Assembly (NCBI RefSeq): GCF_036711975.1
Contig: NC_091967.1
Coordinates: 29,737,501 to 29,801,500, forward strand
Direction of reading: 5' to 3'
From: Onthophagus taurus
Taxonomy: Eukaryota; Arthropoda; Insecta; Coleoptera; Scarabaeidae
DNA length: 64,000 bases
Shown here: positions 31,591 to 41,519 of the stretch, in pieces
Numbering within the stretch: the first letter of the stretch is position 1
How the letters are laid out: every line of letters starts with the position of its first letter
Notes under the pieces: model-generated
What the model was told of the DNA's origin: nothing
Database searches by the model: none
The model's input: the letters and a program-made list of their open reading frames with translations, nothing else
Made by a program: the position numbers and the translations under genes

Positions 31591-31919
31591 AAACACCTTT
31601 GAGTCCTAATTAAAATTTTATAGCAACTAATGTTTTAGAAGATTATAATGTAAATAGAACTATTGTAGATGATAACCAAGTTAATGAAAATATTAATAAT
31701 GACTTAGTTAACAAAGACGTGATGATTTAGGAACAGAACCTGTTAGAAACGATGTAGATACGCAGATTATAATAAAGAAAAGAAAATCGGCAGTTATTGA
31801 AGATAATAATGTTAAAACAAAACGCAGAGTAGGAAATGAACTAGCCATTTAAATATTATTTCTTTCCGTACTCTAAATGTAGTATTTACTGTATGATTTT
31901 TATTTTATATTGTAGAAAT

Positions 31920-32001
31920 ATGGTTTTTAAATGTGCTTTCTCCGGGGTGTCACAACACTGGCAAGGAAGCTATTATGCATCGTTTACCCAAAGACGAAGA
32001 G
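31920..32001 (+). pseudogene. THAP zinc-finger exon fragment
   Basis: MVFKCAFSG then, after a one-base shift at about 31944, CHNTGKEAIMHRLPKDEE, followed by a donor GAG|GTGAGT. C-x4-C and HRLPKDEE fit a THAP DNA-binding domain start. An acceptor-like TTCTTCTACAG at about 32134 opens a short heptad-like frame QLLEKTTEVTNMKKQLLNLL. THAP domains occur in P-element, Kolobok and other transposases; the parent element is not identifiable. Confidence 0.45.
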
Positions 32002-32134
32002 GTGAGTTTTATTTGAATAGTTAGTTTAGTAAGTACTGACATATACGGTAGGATTAGTGGGTGCGGCGATCAGACACAAAAAGTAGCTAACTTATTACTT
32101 GCAATATTTCGAAACTTTATTGTTTCTTCTACAG

Positions 32135-32536
32135 GCAATTACTAGAAAAAACCACCGAAGTTACTAACATGAAAAAACAACTTTTAAATTTACTTACATC
32201 ATAGTTAAATTAAATCGGGGTAATTGAAGTCCATCAAAACTATTCTTGACTACTCATTAAGACCAAAAAAGCCACAATCATTTGACCATTACAAAATGGA
32301 TGAAAGTTAAGAACTTAAAACGTGTATGAAACGATAAATGCGTCGAGAAACAATTTTTTTGAATCGGTTAAACAACTTTGCGACTGCGCATCATCCATCA
32401 ATCCCAAACGTCTAACGCGCATGAACAAAAATAAACAAAAACCGCCAATTTTTAAATTTGAACTTAACAAACAAAAACAAAAAAATTTTATAATAACTTA
32501 AAACAACCAAATTAAAATTGAAAGTCAAATTATAAA
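32135..32536. other. No gene recognised
   Basis: AT-rich sequence after the possible second THAP exon. I see no other motif. Confidence 0.4.
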
Positions 32537-32773
32537 TTAAAATGTTAGTGAATCGTTATCTGTAGGATTTACATTAATCTTCTTTCTGGTTTTATCCCAG
32601 TGAAATAAAAAAGAGTAAATGTTACTTAAATTACTGGTATCCGTCTTAAAGTTAACCGTATTTTCACTCAAATTGATTTGATACATTTCCAAAAATAATC
32701 TACTATAGTAATTCGCATCACTGTCAAGAATGACAGGGTTTTCAAAGTCAAAATTATGATTACAAGTAACCAT
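32537..32773 (-). pseudogene. Penelope-like element C-terminal (GIY-YIG end) fragment
   Basis: The 78-residue frame reads NHNFDFENPVILDSDANYY, SRLFLEMYQINLSENTVNF, then DTSNLSNIYSFLFH. This matches the region just after the GIY-YIG endonuclease in Penelope-like retroelements (HxFxFxxxxILDxExNYxxRLxxE). The GIY-YIG motif itself and the RT are absent here. A Penelope RT lies on the same strand at 38072-39367, but I cannot show that both come from one insertion. Confidence 0.6.
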
Positions 32774-32795
32774 ATCGTCGTTGTCATTTTAATAC

Positions 32796-33026
32796 CTCCT
32801 ATGTGACATTGCTATTAAAAATATGGTTTTAGTACTTTAACATTGCTCTATTTGAAGTCTATGCGTTGGTAAACTTCTCCTATGTGTATCTCTTTCCATT
32901 GCTTTGTAATGACTAGAATTTAACTTATCCTATGTGATCACCTGAAAAAGCCGTTTGATAACAACTCCTATGTGCTGTTTGCAGCACATGGGAGATATTA
33001 AGAAGATCAACTAGAAACATATAGGA
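32796..33026 (+). repeat. Cluster of CTCCTATGTG motifs with a perfect-loop hairpin
   Basis: CTCCTATGTG or close variants occur at 32796, 32877, 32927 and 32965, with an inverted relative CATATAGGAG near 33018. At 32965-32994 CTCCTATGTGCTG-TTTG-CAGCACATGGGAG forms a 13-bp stem with one mismatch. These may be subterminal transposase-binding repeats of the DUF7869-like element that follows. Confidence 0.5.
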
Positions 33027-34906
33027 GAAGTAGAATAAATTCAATGGCACGTTTTCGTCCTGTCTAGTTATTGTTTAAAGTTGTGCCAAAATAAATGGTA
33101 AACGTGAAAAAGTGACAATCCAACAATTGGTAAGACAGTTTTTATTGTAGTTTAACTTATACCTGACTTAAGTTAGTTTTTTTTTTACTTTTGGAAACAT
33201 AACCCCAAAAACTACTACACTGAATTAACAAATAGGTACATCTATTGCTATCTTTGCAGACGATCTGGTTTTTTGGATAAGTCTTGGTTTCACATTAGAA
33301 AAATGATGACACGGGGACAAAAATGCTGTGGTTGCTTGAACAAAGTTTTAATTCTAATAAAGAAGCAGACGTATATAATTATGACTGCCCAAAAAAAGCT
33401 TTAGAAAATGTTCAGAGCGACGATCAGAAAGACAACGAAGATATTATAATTGAACCCGACGATGAACTATACACAATTATTGATACTTGTTTGTTTGGTA
33501 ACGAATTGGTTATTGAATCCGGAGGAGAAAATTATGAAGAGTCGAATGGTAATGAACGTGTATTAAATCAAGAAGAAACTTTGAATGAAAATGATGTGAT
33601 AGAAGAAACAATGAATGAAGAAAGTGCAACAAAATTAAATGAAGAGTTGACAATATTGGATGAAGTAGGAAATGAACAACGACAGGTAGTTGTGGAAAAG
33701 TTAGATGGATCAACTGCCTTTATCGGTTGTAAAAAAAACAGTAAACAATAATAGTGACATTAACGAAGAAGCTGCCATTATGGAAACCGATGAATATGAG
33801 CGCGATGTGAATGAAAAAAAGACCTCGCAAACAGAAACAAGAAAGAGGCGCGTGTTGGGGTTTACGTTACATGGGATACAAACGAAATGGAAAAAGAGTA
33901 ATCAACGGTATTCCTAAAGGAGAAAGAACAATAAAAAAACGATGTTTACATAAAGAGCAACAAAGATATAGTTCTCGCTCTTTCTTCTGTGGAAAACTTA
34001 CTGAAGATGACCGAGTTGCAGCTTTCAATAGGTTTTGGAAAATTAAATCATGGGCAGAAAAGCGCGCTTTCGTCAAAGGATTAGTTACTACCAGAAACAT
34101 AAAAAGAAGACGTAAAGAACGAGAGGACAAAAACAATCTTTTGCGAAAACAAGAAGGCCATGACATCTTTCTTCAAAAAGGTGACAGCCAAAAATTAAGG
34201 GTTTGCCGACAGTTTTTTCTCAACACTTTGGGATTAGGGGAAGACACTTTTATAAGATGGGTTAAAAAAGATGGAAGTCCAAACCTTGACAACGAAGATA
34301 GGGAATCAGTTGCAAATAGTAGAACAGTGGATAAAGTTGAAATGACTCAAAATCTGAAAGATAAAGGTGAAGGTTCCAGAAAGTCAGTAAGGCAGAATGT
34401 TATACTTTGGCTGCACTAACTACCGAAAGTTCCGAGTCACTACTGTAGAGCTTCTTCCAACAAAATTTATGTTGAATCAACTTTTAGATCACAACTCCAC
34501 ATGTTTTCTGTTTATAAAGATTGGTGTACCGCTAATAACAAAAAATCAGCCGGAAGAATCTTATTTTGTAAAATTTTATCGGAGGAAAGCATAGCAATTC
34601 ATATGCCTAGAAAGGACCAGTGTGATATCTGCTGCGCTTTCAAAGTCGGATCAGTTACCCAAGAATTGTAAGATAGACATATAAAAAACAAAAATGATGC
34701 CAGAGAAGCTAAGAATGCAGCAAAAATGAGTGCTAACTCTAAAAAATTAATACTGACCATGGACCTTCAAAGCGTTCTATTATGTCCACTACTACTTGCG
34801 TCTCAAGTTTACTACAAACAAAAACTTCAAGTACATAATTTTACTTTGTATGAGTTAAATAGTGGAAATGTCACCCTATACGTTTGGCATGAAGGCAATG
34901 GCGGTG

Positions 34907-34944
34907 CACAGTGGTCCCAAATCCCAAATTGCTGGACAAAAATC
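34907..34944 (+). repeat. Transib left terminal inverted repeat (RSS-like)
   Basis: Heptamer CACAGTG at 34907-34913, spacer 22 bp, nonamer-like ACAAAAATC at 34936-34944 (8 of 9 to the canonical ACAAAAACC). Confidence 0.85.
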
Positions 34945-35176
34945 GAAAAATGAAGTTTTTATTTAGGGAATTCTAAGTATTGGGTCATGTAGAGGGAGAT
35001 TACTAGCGTCTCTTTCAAGCGTCGGGAAGTGGCAGATATTGCGACTAGCCGTCGGGATCTTATTCGTAACGGAGCACGGGAGCAGATAGCGTTTGTCGTG
35101 CGCTACGCTTTAAAACGTCGGTTGTGTTAAAAGAGTATTAACTTCGAGTAGAATTTAGCTATATCAATTCTACAAA

Positions 35177-37637
35177 ATGGAATCTTCTCCTGGAAGTAAG
35201 TATATTTTCTATATCAGTACAGATTTTCATATCAACCCCACACCAAGCAACAAAAAATGTAAACATCTGCTGTGTAATTACGTGCTCACGACGAAAAAAA
35301 ATTATGTTTACATAGAGTAAAAGTTAATAATTAAACATAATTAAGTGACCGGACAGGTTTCATATCATTCTTTAGACTCTTGACTATTACGTAACCATAG
35401 ATTAGCTGCCTATGACTGCCTTTTTCGTTTTCACCGCGTCGTAAATATTTGACGTTTCAAATAATTATTAATTTGTCAAGTTGATTACATGGCTTATTAC
35501 CTACTTGAATTTATTGAATTCTTTTTTGCTAGGCTCGCAGACACATAGTGAAATTCGCTACACTCGCGAGCTAATATTTCGTTTAGTTAAGCAGCATTTG
35601 AACGACAACGCAAAGGAAGCTCATGAAGTCATCGAGAATGATTTGTCTCAAAAACTATGCTGCTTGTATACGTTATCAAAGACTGAGAAACAAACGATTT
35701 GTCAATTATTGCACTCCATACGAACGAAGTGGCAAAAAGCTAGGAGGACCGAGGCTGTGTTTCTTCAAAAAAATACGGATTGGTTGAGCACATTTGTCGT
35801 CTTCGGGAAGAATGAGATTGGAAACTCTATAGAAAAAGAAAAATCACCTGCAGTTCGCGTTCGTGATCGCCCTACGAAAAGATTTGAGAACTCGGGCGAA
35901 CGGACGAAACGAAGAAAAATCGAAAATATACATACCCAGTCCAGTACCGAAGCGCTTGCCCTTGCCACTCAGATGAATCTTCGAGCTGAAGGAAAATTGG
36001 ATGCCGCAAAAGTAATTCAAGATGTCATCGTGGGTAGTCCTACTAGAGCTTTGAAATGCAGGGAATCTTTACGTACTGTTTTAGCAAATTGCTTTTCCGA
36101 TGATACTGCTTTGTCTCTAATGATTGAGTATCATATGTCCAAACATTCGTATCAGGGAATACGTTCCGGGGCGCTAGAACTTAACACGAAAATATATCCA
36201 TCTTACAAATGCGTGCTGCAGGCCAAAAAAAAATGTTATCCGCCTAAAGATGATATAACCATAACTGGAAGTAGGGCAGAAGTGAAGCTTCAAGCACTGT
36301 TGGATCACACAGCGAGCCGCATATTGTCAGTGCAAGAAGACGTTTTGACTTGCCTCTCATCCGATAAAATTTCTGAAATGAATTTGATTTGCAAATGGGG
36401 ATGCGGCGGAACATCCGGGCAAAGCACTTTTAAACAGAAATTTAGCAATGACGATAGAGGTACATCGGATGCAACAATTTTTTTTACTTCGCTTGTGCCA
36501 CTGCAGCTCATGTTTGTTGATGAGGTAAATAACAAAGACATAATTATTTGGCAAAATCCGCGACCCTCATCCCCTCGATTTTGTAGACCGATAAAAATCG
36601 AGTTCTTGAAAGAGACTGCGGAAGGAACGCGAGCTGAAGTAAACGGTATCCAAGAACAAATAAATCAGCTCCAATATTTTCATACGATTGTTAATGGAAA
36701 AGAGATTAATGTGACCTACAAATTAGCGTTAACAATGGTCGATGGGAAACTTTGTAACTCAATCACATCTATTACATCTTCTCAACGATGCTATCTTTGC
36801 GGTAGTACATCAAAAGAGTTTAACGACATCGACAAGATGTTGAAGAAAAAGATAAACGAAGATTATTTACAGTATGGAATATCTTCCCTGCACGCCTGGA
36901 TTCGGTTGTTTGAGTGCCTTTTACATATTTCGTACAAATTAGAAATTGAAAAGTGGTCCTCGAATAACAAAAGCATCAAGGATCGTAAAAAAAATATACA
37001 AGAAGGTTTCCGGGAAAAATTGGGTCTTTTAATTGATCAGCCAAAACACGGTTTCGGTAGCACAAACGACGGGAATACCGCTCGTCGTTTTTTTCAAAAT
37101 TCAAGCGTTTCTGCAACTATTACGGGACTAGAAGAGGACCTAATAAAAAGATTCCACGTAATCTTACAAGTGATATCGTGCGGTTTTGAGATAAATGTAC
37201 AGAAGTTTGAAGAATACGCTCTTAATACAGCCCGTAGATTCGTGCTATTATATGGTTGGTACTATATGCCCACTACTGTACACAAACTGTTAATTCACGG
37301 GGCGAAAATACTACAATTTTCGATGCTGCCAATAGGACAGATGTCAGAAGAAGCTCAGGAAGCGTGTAATAAATACATAAAATCATTTCGACAAGATTTT
37401 TCCAGAAAATGTAGTAGGAAGGACAATATGGAAGATGTTTTTTCGCGGCTTTTGGTTTCATCCGACCCTGTCATTTCCAGTTTACGTAAGCTGCCAGCAA
37501 AGGCAACCAAATCCTTATCACGCGAAGCAGTTACGTTGTTAAAGTCAGCTAGTGTTCACAATAATAAAGACGTTTTATCTAGTGACTATAGCGATAGTGA
37601 TGACGATAGTTATGCTACGACTACAGATAGCGATTAA
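35177..37637 (+). CDS. Transib (RAG1-core-like) transposase, two exons
   Basis: Exon 1 is 35177-35195 (MESSPG...), with donor A|GTAAGT; acceptor TTTTTTGCTAG ends at 35532 and exon 2 is 35533-37637. The protein is about 707 residues, full length for the family. Conserved blocks include KWGCGGTSGQSTFKQKF, DATIFFTSLVPLQL, LTMVDGKLCNSITSI, CYLCGSTSKEFN (zinc), GISSLHAWIRLFECLLHIS with the catalytic Glu, and a GNTARRFFQ block. In relatives I remember the first block as WGCDGSSGQ, so codon GGC at 36405-36407 appears to replace the first catalytic Asp. The acidic tail (SDYSDSDDDS) is intact. The frame has no stop. Confidence 0.88.
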
Positions 37638-37990
37638 TTTTCCCAACTTAAAAATAGGTTTGTTTATTAACTGTTTGTACTTAATGTAATTTTTCATTAA
37701 ATGAGTGAATATACTCGAATTTGTATTGTTTATTTCGATATTTTACCTATCTACTATATCCCACATACATATATTAGCATGTTCTTCTGTTCTTTCAAAA
37801 TAGATTCGTGTTTAGCGACCTCGAAAACGCCTGAGTACCAGATTTCGTGAAGATTAATTGAATTTTGAAGAAAATTTTCCGCCATTCTTGGGCCGCCATC
37901 TTGTTTTTTGAAAATTTTACTTCAGATTCGGGTTCAGCGACCTAGAAAACCCCCGTCCACCAAATTTTCTAGCGATTACACAATACCTTC

Positions 37991-38028
37991 TATTTTTGTC
38001 CGAAGATTTGGGATTTGGGACCACTGTG
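37991..38028 (-). repeat. Transib right terminal inverted repeat (RSS-like)
   Basis: Reading inward on the minus strand: CACAGTG, 22-bp spacer, ACAAAAATA. Confidence 0.85.
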
Positions 38029-38071
38029 CGGTGTGACAAGTAATGAATTTACGTCGTGTATCGTCAATGAC

Positions 38072-39367
38072 TATAGAGGTGTTCTCACGAATAACCTTAC
38101 AATTAAGGAACGGAACAAATATATCCTTTTCCGTCTCAACAGTGAATTGAATGTTACTATTAAACGAATTAAAGACTGTCAAAATGTGATAAGCACCATT
38201 CCTGGGAACACTAGTGATAATATCATCAACAAATTTTTTAATGAACGGTAATTCAAACTCTAACTGAGGAATAACACCATCATGAACAAAGTCCATAACT
38301 ATAAGAGCTAAAATGGAACTTATAGGTGAACCCATGGGTGTACCAAACTTCTGCAAATAAACTTGATCATTAAATGAAAAGTAGGTGTTCTCAAAAACAA
38401 ACTTTAAAAGTTTACAAAAGGTTTCAGAGGAAAACTTACAGTTATCCTTAATCACATCCCATTTATCTTTAACAATGTTGAGAATTAAGTGTAAGGGTAT
38501 ATTGATGAACAAGCTCACCACATCAAGAGAAATAATGACATAGTCTGATGGAAGTTGAAAGCCTTTTATGTAGTTAACAAATTCAAAGGTATCCTTAACG
38601 TTGTATTGAGTTACATTGCTCAAGGAAAGAGCAAGAATGCTGGATAAGTATTTGGATAAGTTGTACGTGGCTGAACCACAGGCCGAAATTGTGGGTCTAA
38701 GAAGCTTTTAGAAATAAGCTTTACACAAAGTTGAATTTTGTGTTGTAAGAAACCTCAATTCATTATCATCCATAATCTTTTCATTGTGAAGGTGTTTAAT
38801 TAATTTATTAAGATTCCTTTGAACAGTGTCAACAGGAAATTTATTAATTCTGGTGTAAGTAGATACATCATTCAGCATGTCAACAGCTTTATTGATATAA
38901 TCATCTTTATTCAAAATGACTGTAGTTGCACCTTTGTCAGCGTTGATGATAACTAAGTTTTTATTAGATTTAAGGAAGGATTTGGTAGCAGTAATTAAGT
39001 GTTTAATCTGTTTATCCAGCCACGTACCATTCACATCATTATTAACAAAGTTAGTAATCACATTCGTGCTTCTCGCCCTGAGCAAGTCTCTAACCTTAGA
39101 GGGACAAAGTGAAATAGCGCTTTCAACGTCCATCAAACATCTACTCATCTTAATATTACGTTTATCAACAGGAAGAGCAAATTTTGAACCGAGAGACAAG
39201 AAGTCTGATACATTCTGGGGAATAGATACCGAAGACAGATTGACAATCCAATTCTTGTTACAATTAAAAAGCTTAAGTTTATCTCTATTAACATTAATCA
39301 AATTTTGGAATTTCATGATGTTCATTTTCTTTACTTTAGTAAAAACATGTTTATAATTCGATTTCAC
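38072..39367 (-). pseudogene. Penelope-like reverse transcriptase
   Basis: Two frames in the same direction: 39367-38708 (N-terminal, with LVIINADKGATTVILNKDDY) and 38623-38072 (SLDVVSLFINIPLHL, FGTPMGSPISSILALIVMDF, FVDDIITSVPRNG, FLNCKVIRENTSIVID). A stop after CKAYF (38710) breaks them, though sense (LLRPTISACGSATYNLSKYL) continues across it. The LPKIHK region expected between is altered. Penelope RTs prime from DNA ends and are distinct from LINE RTs. The C-terminal end is lost at the junction with the DUF7869-like gene. Confidence 0.82.
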
Positions 39368-39373
39368 ATTACC

Positions 39374-39548
39374 TGTTCAGACGTATTTTTAGTTACTTTT
39401 TGTTTTTAACGTAGGAAACGGTTGGTAATGCAATGTGTTATTTTTGGAGAGTCGCTTGTGAGTAACGGTGGAGGTTAGAAGTCGAAATCCTCTCCTCCCG
39501 AAACAACCTGTTTATTAAACTCGACGTGTTTTATTTAACGAATCAACA
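39374..39548 (+). repeat. BEL G 5' LTR
   Basis: 175 bp, pair of 50630-50804. Confidence 0.88.
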
Positions 39549-39846
39549 TTTTTGGTCCTTCGAGTCGGATTATCAGGGCATCGGTGAACGACGATCCGAT
39601 CAAATAATCCGAAAATTGTGTGTGAAACGAGTTAAGACAGGTGACATGACGCGTGGCGACTACGCGAGTGAGAGAGACGGAGTAGCGAGGTGAATACGAG
39701 AGCGAGGGAGAAGGAGTACCGAAACATCAACTGGGCGGCGAACGCTACAAAGACAGGTTTTTTTTCGTGGATACTACGGCGCGGCGTGGCGGTAAGTCCT
39801 GTTTTTTCCCAATTTTTTCCTTGTCCCGTGTTTTGAGATTGCTAAA

Positions 39847-41303
39847 ATGCCATTAAAAGAGCAGAGGGAGAAATTGAGACGCGAAGCATCACTGAGACAA
39901 TGCAAAGTGAAACTAAACCTATTTGAATCATTTTTGGAAGCATACGACGACCAACAATTAGATATCTTACGAAACAAATTGGAGACGTGTGAACCGTGTT
40001 TAAAAGAAGTCGAGGAAAACTTATTAGAGCTTGAATATTTAGACAACAGTGAGGAAAACAAAAAACGCGTTGATGACGAACTAGCTAACTTTAATACATT
40101 ATACAGTTCGGTGATTTCACGTGCACGATCTTTTCTGCCGCGACAAACTTCAACACCTTTGTCATCCAATTTATTACAAAATTCGAACATTGAACAACAA
40201 TCGTCAATTCGCCTTCCAACTTTAAATTTGCCAACTTTTTCTGGAACATACGAGACATAGACTGAATTCAGAGACACATTTCATTTTTTGGTGCACAATA
40301 ATGCAAACTTAACAAACATACAACGATTTCACTACTTAAAAGGGTGTCTGAAAAACGACGCAGCAAAAGTTATACAATCATTAGAGGCAAACGATCGTAA
40401 TTATGATGTCGCTTGGAACCTTCTCAAAAAACGATTTGAAAATTTGCGAATCACGGTGAATAGCCATATAAAGGCGATTTTTGAAATTCCAGTAATAGCG
40501 AAAGAGAACTACTCTGCATTGAGATCATTAACTGATGCTTTAGTAAGAAACGTACGATGTTTGGAGGTTCTCAAACAACAGGTGCAGCATTGGGACGCTC
40601 TGCTAATATACATTACAGTTTCTAAAATGGACGTCACCACGAGACGCGATTGGGAATCAATGAACACCATAAACAAGTTACCAACTTTGGATGAACTAGT
40701 GAATTTCTTAAACGAAAGGAGAAATTTACTCGAATCTATTCAAAGCAAAAATGTGGATGTCAGACGTGGACATGCAACCGAATCAAGCAGTGTAAAGCGA
40801 GACAAAATCAGTTCATTAACGGTTACTGAAACTGTGAAATACAAATGTTTTATATGTGAGGGCAATCACAGTGCATTTCAATGTGAACAATTCAAGGTAC
40901 TATCGGCTGAAGAACGAATTGAACTAGTAAAACAGAAGGGTTTATGCTTCAATTGTTTAAGAGCAGGTCACACAAGCCAACAATGTAAATCGAGAACGTG
41001 CCAACGATGTAATAAACATCATCATACATTGTTACATAAGGAAAAACCCAAAATTGCGATGAAAATTACTTCTAAAGAGGCGAATTTGGACAACTCAAGT
41101 GACGAACAAAGTACTATTGCCTGTGCAAGTCAGATGGGAGCGTCATCAAAACAGGTTCTTCTATCCACAGCATGCGTAATGGTGCGTGACAAATCTGACA
41201 ACAATTTTGTGTTAAGGGCTTTGATGGATAACGGATCACAAAGCAATTTCATTTCCAAAAAAGCATACGAACTATTGCGATTAAACAAAAGAAATATACA
41301 TAT
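39847..41303 (+). pseudogene. BEL G Gag and protease start
   Basis: One frame from MPLKEQREK through a coiled N-terminus, LPTLNLPTFSGTYET and then TAG at 40258-40260 where a Trp is expected (compare FDGDFANWTQFRD in BEL D), then EFRDTFHFLVHNN and the gag core. Knuckles: CFICEGNHSAFQC, CFNCLRAGHTSQQC, CQRCNKHHHTLLH. The protease start reads LMDNGSQSNFI with an intact D-x-G. The frame is then cut by the 204-bp insertion at 41304. Confidence 0.8.
41292..41303 (+). repeat. 12-bp target-site duplication of insertion 3, copy 1
   Basis: AAATATACATAT, identical to 41508-41519. Dropping the insertion and one copy restores the BEL G frame (KRNIHM|TVNGLG). Confidence 0.82.
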
Positions 41304-41507
41304 AGAATATAGAATTACAGAAATAATCGGAAACCATCAGTGATTACAAATAACAGAAATAAAACATGGTGAAATTTATATTTATAAGATTAACGAATTC
41401 TTCCTGATGATGAGGACTCGTATCCTCGAAACATGTAGAGAATGAAATAAACATATAACATCGATAAAGTACAAAATAATTCAACCTTCACATAAAAAAA
41501 ATAAAAT
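41304..41507 (+). mobile_element. Short insertion 3 (204 bp) with hammerhead motif
   Basis: A noncoding insertion into the BEL G protease region with a clear 12-bp duplication. It ends in an A-rich tract (CATAAAAAAAATAAAAT). It contains one well-preserved hammerhead motif. Size, noncoding nature and motif match small retrozyme-like or Penelope-derived copies; this is inference. Confidence 0.7.
41398..41446 (+). ncRNA. Hammerhead-ribozyme-like motif, well preserved
   Basis: CTGATGA at 41404-41410, one extra T, stem II GAGGA/TCCTC around CTCGTA, GAAA at 41428-41431, a minimal stem III C-AT-G, then TA with predicted cleavage after 41437. Stem I pairs TTC (before the core) with GAG (after the site) plus further imperfect pairs. 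The extra base between the core and stem II recurs in the other two motifs. Confidence 0.65.
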
Positions 41508-41519
41508 AAATATACATAT

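Larger units (their letters stand above)
30045..31860 (+). pseudogene. Gypsy integrase and pol-tail remnant with two short insertions
   Basis: Broken integrase sense includes LKTVFAR, NFKSFAKDRNFIGI, SNGLVERHIQTIKRILKKCIE and YGTYSPSQMLMSR. After the 30525-30836 insertion it continues with GQEYYNKKVVSLRKNLYKNE and IDQRVYGKRVELKNKLEAE, then after the 31107-31590 insertion with an acidic pol tail. Multiple stops show age. Removing the two insertions restores collinearity, so the Gypsy remnant is older than both. Confidence 0.65.
34907..38028 (+). mobile_element. Transib transposon
   Basis: 3122 bp, flanked by the 5-bp duplication CGGTG (34902-34906 and 38029-38033). Terminal inverted repeats of about 40 bp begin CACAGTGGTCCCAAATCCC at both ends. 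Each end has CACAGTG, a 22-bp spacer and ACAAAAAT(C/A), which parallels the heptamer-spacer-nonamer of V(D)J recombination signals. It carries one RAG1-core-like transposase gene. The short duplication and the terminal CAC are diagnostic of Transib. Confidence 0.9.
33323..38072 (+). pseudogene. DUF7869-like (probable Sola-type transposase) gene, split by a Transib element
   Basis: An acidic segment (33323-33751) is followed in a shifted frame (33811 on) by a basic region with a K/R-rich start, KCLHKEQQ-type Cys region, RVCRQFFLNTLGLGEDTF, LPKVPSHYCRASSNKIYVES, a KDQCDICCAF zinc motif and LILTMDLQSVLLCPLLLAS then YYKQKLQVHNFTLYEL. TAA codons at 34417-34419 and near 34668 interrupt the same frame. 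At 34906 a Transib inserts; after it VTSNEFTSCIVN continues in frame at 38034. The C-terminus is replaced near 38072 by Penelope sequence. The MDLQ motif with YYK and the WHEG box look like a nuclease core; function as transposase is inferred from the 52754-55229 element. Confidence 0.65.

Noticed and set aside
32537-39367. Penelope C-terminal fragment and Penelope RT as one element split by the DUF7869-like gene
   Set aside because: Same strand and plausible order, but about 100 residues including GIY-YIG are missing and no duplication is visible at 32780 or 38072. Left open, not claimed.
41398-41446. Fully canonical hammerhead
   Set aside because: There is an extra base between the CTGATGA core and stem II, so I call it hammerhead-like until tested.
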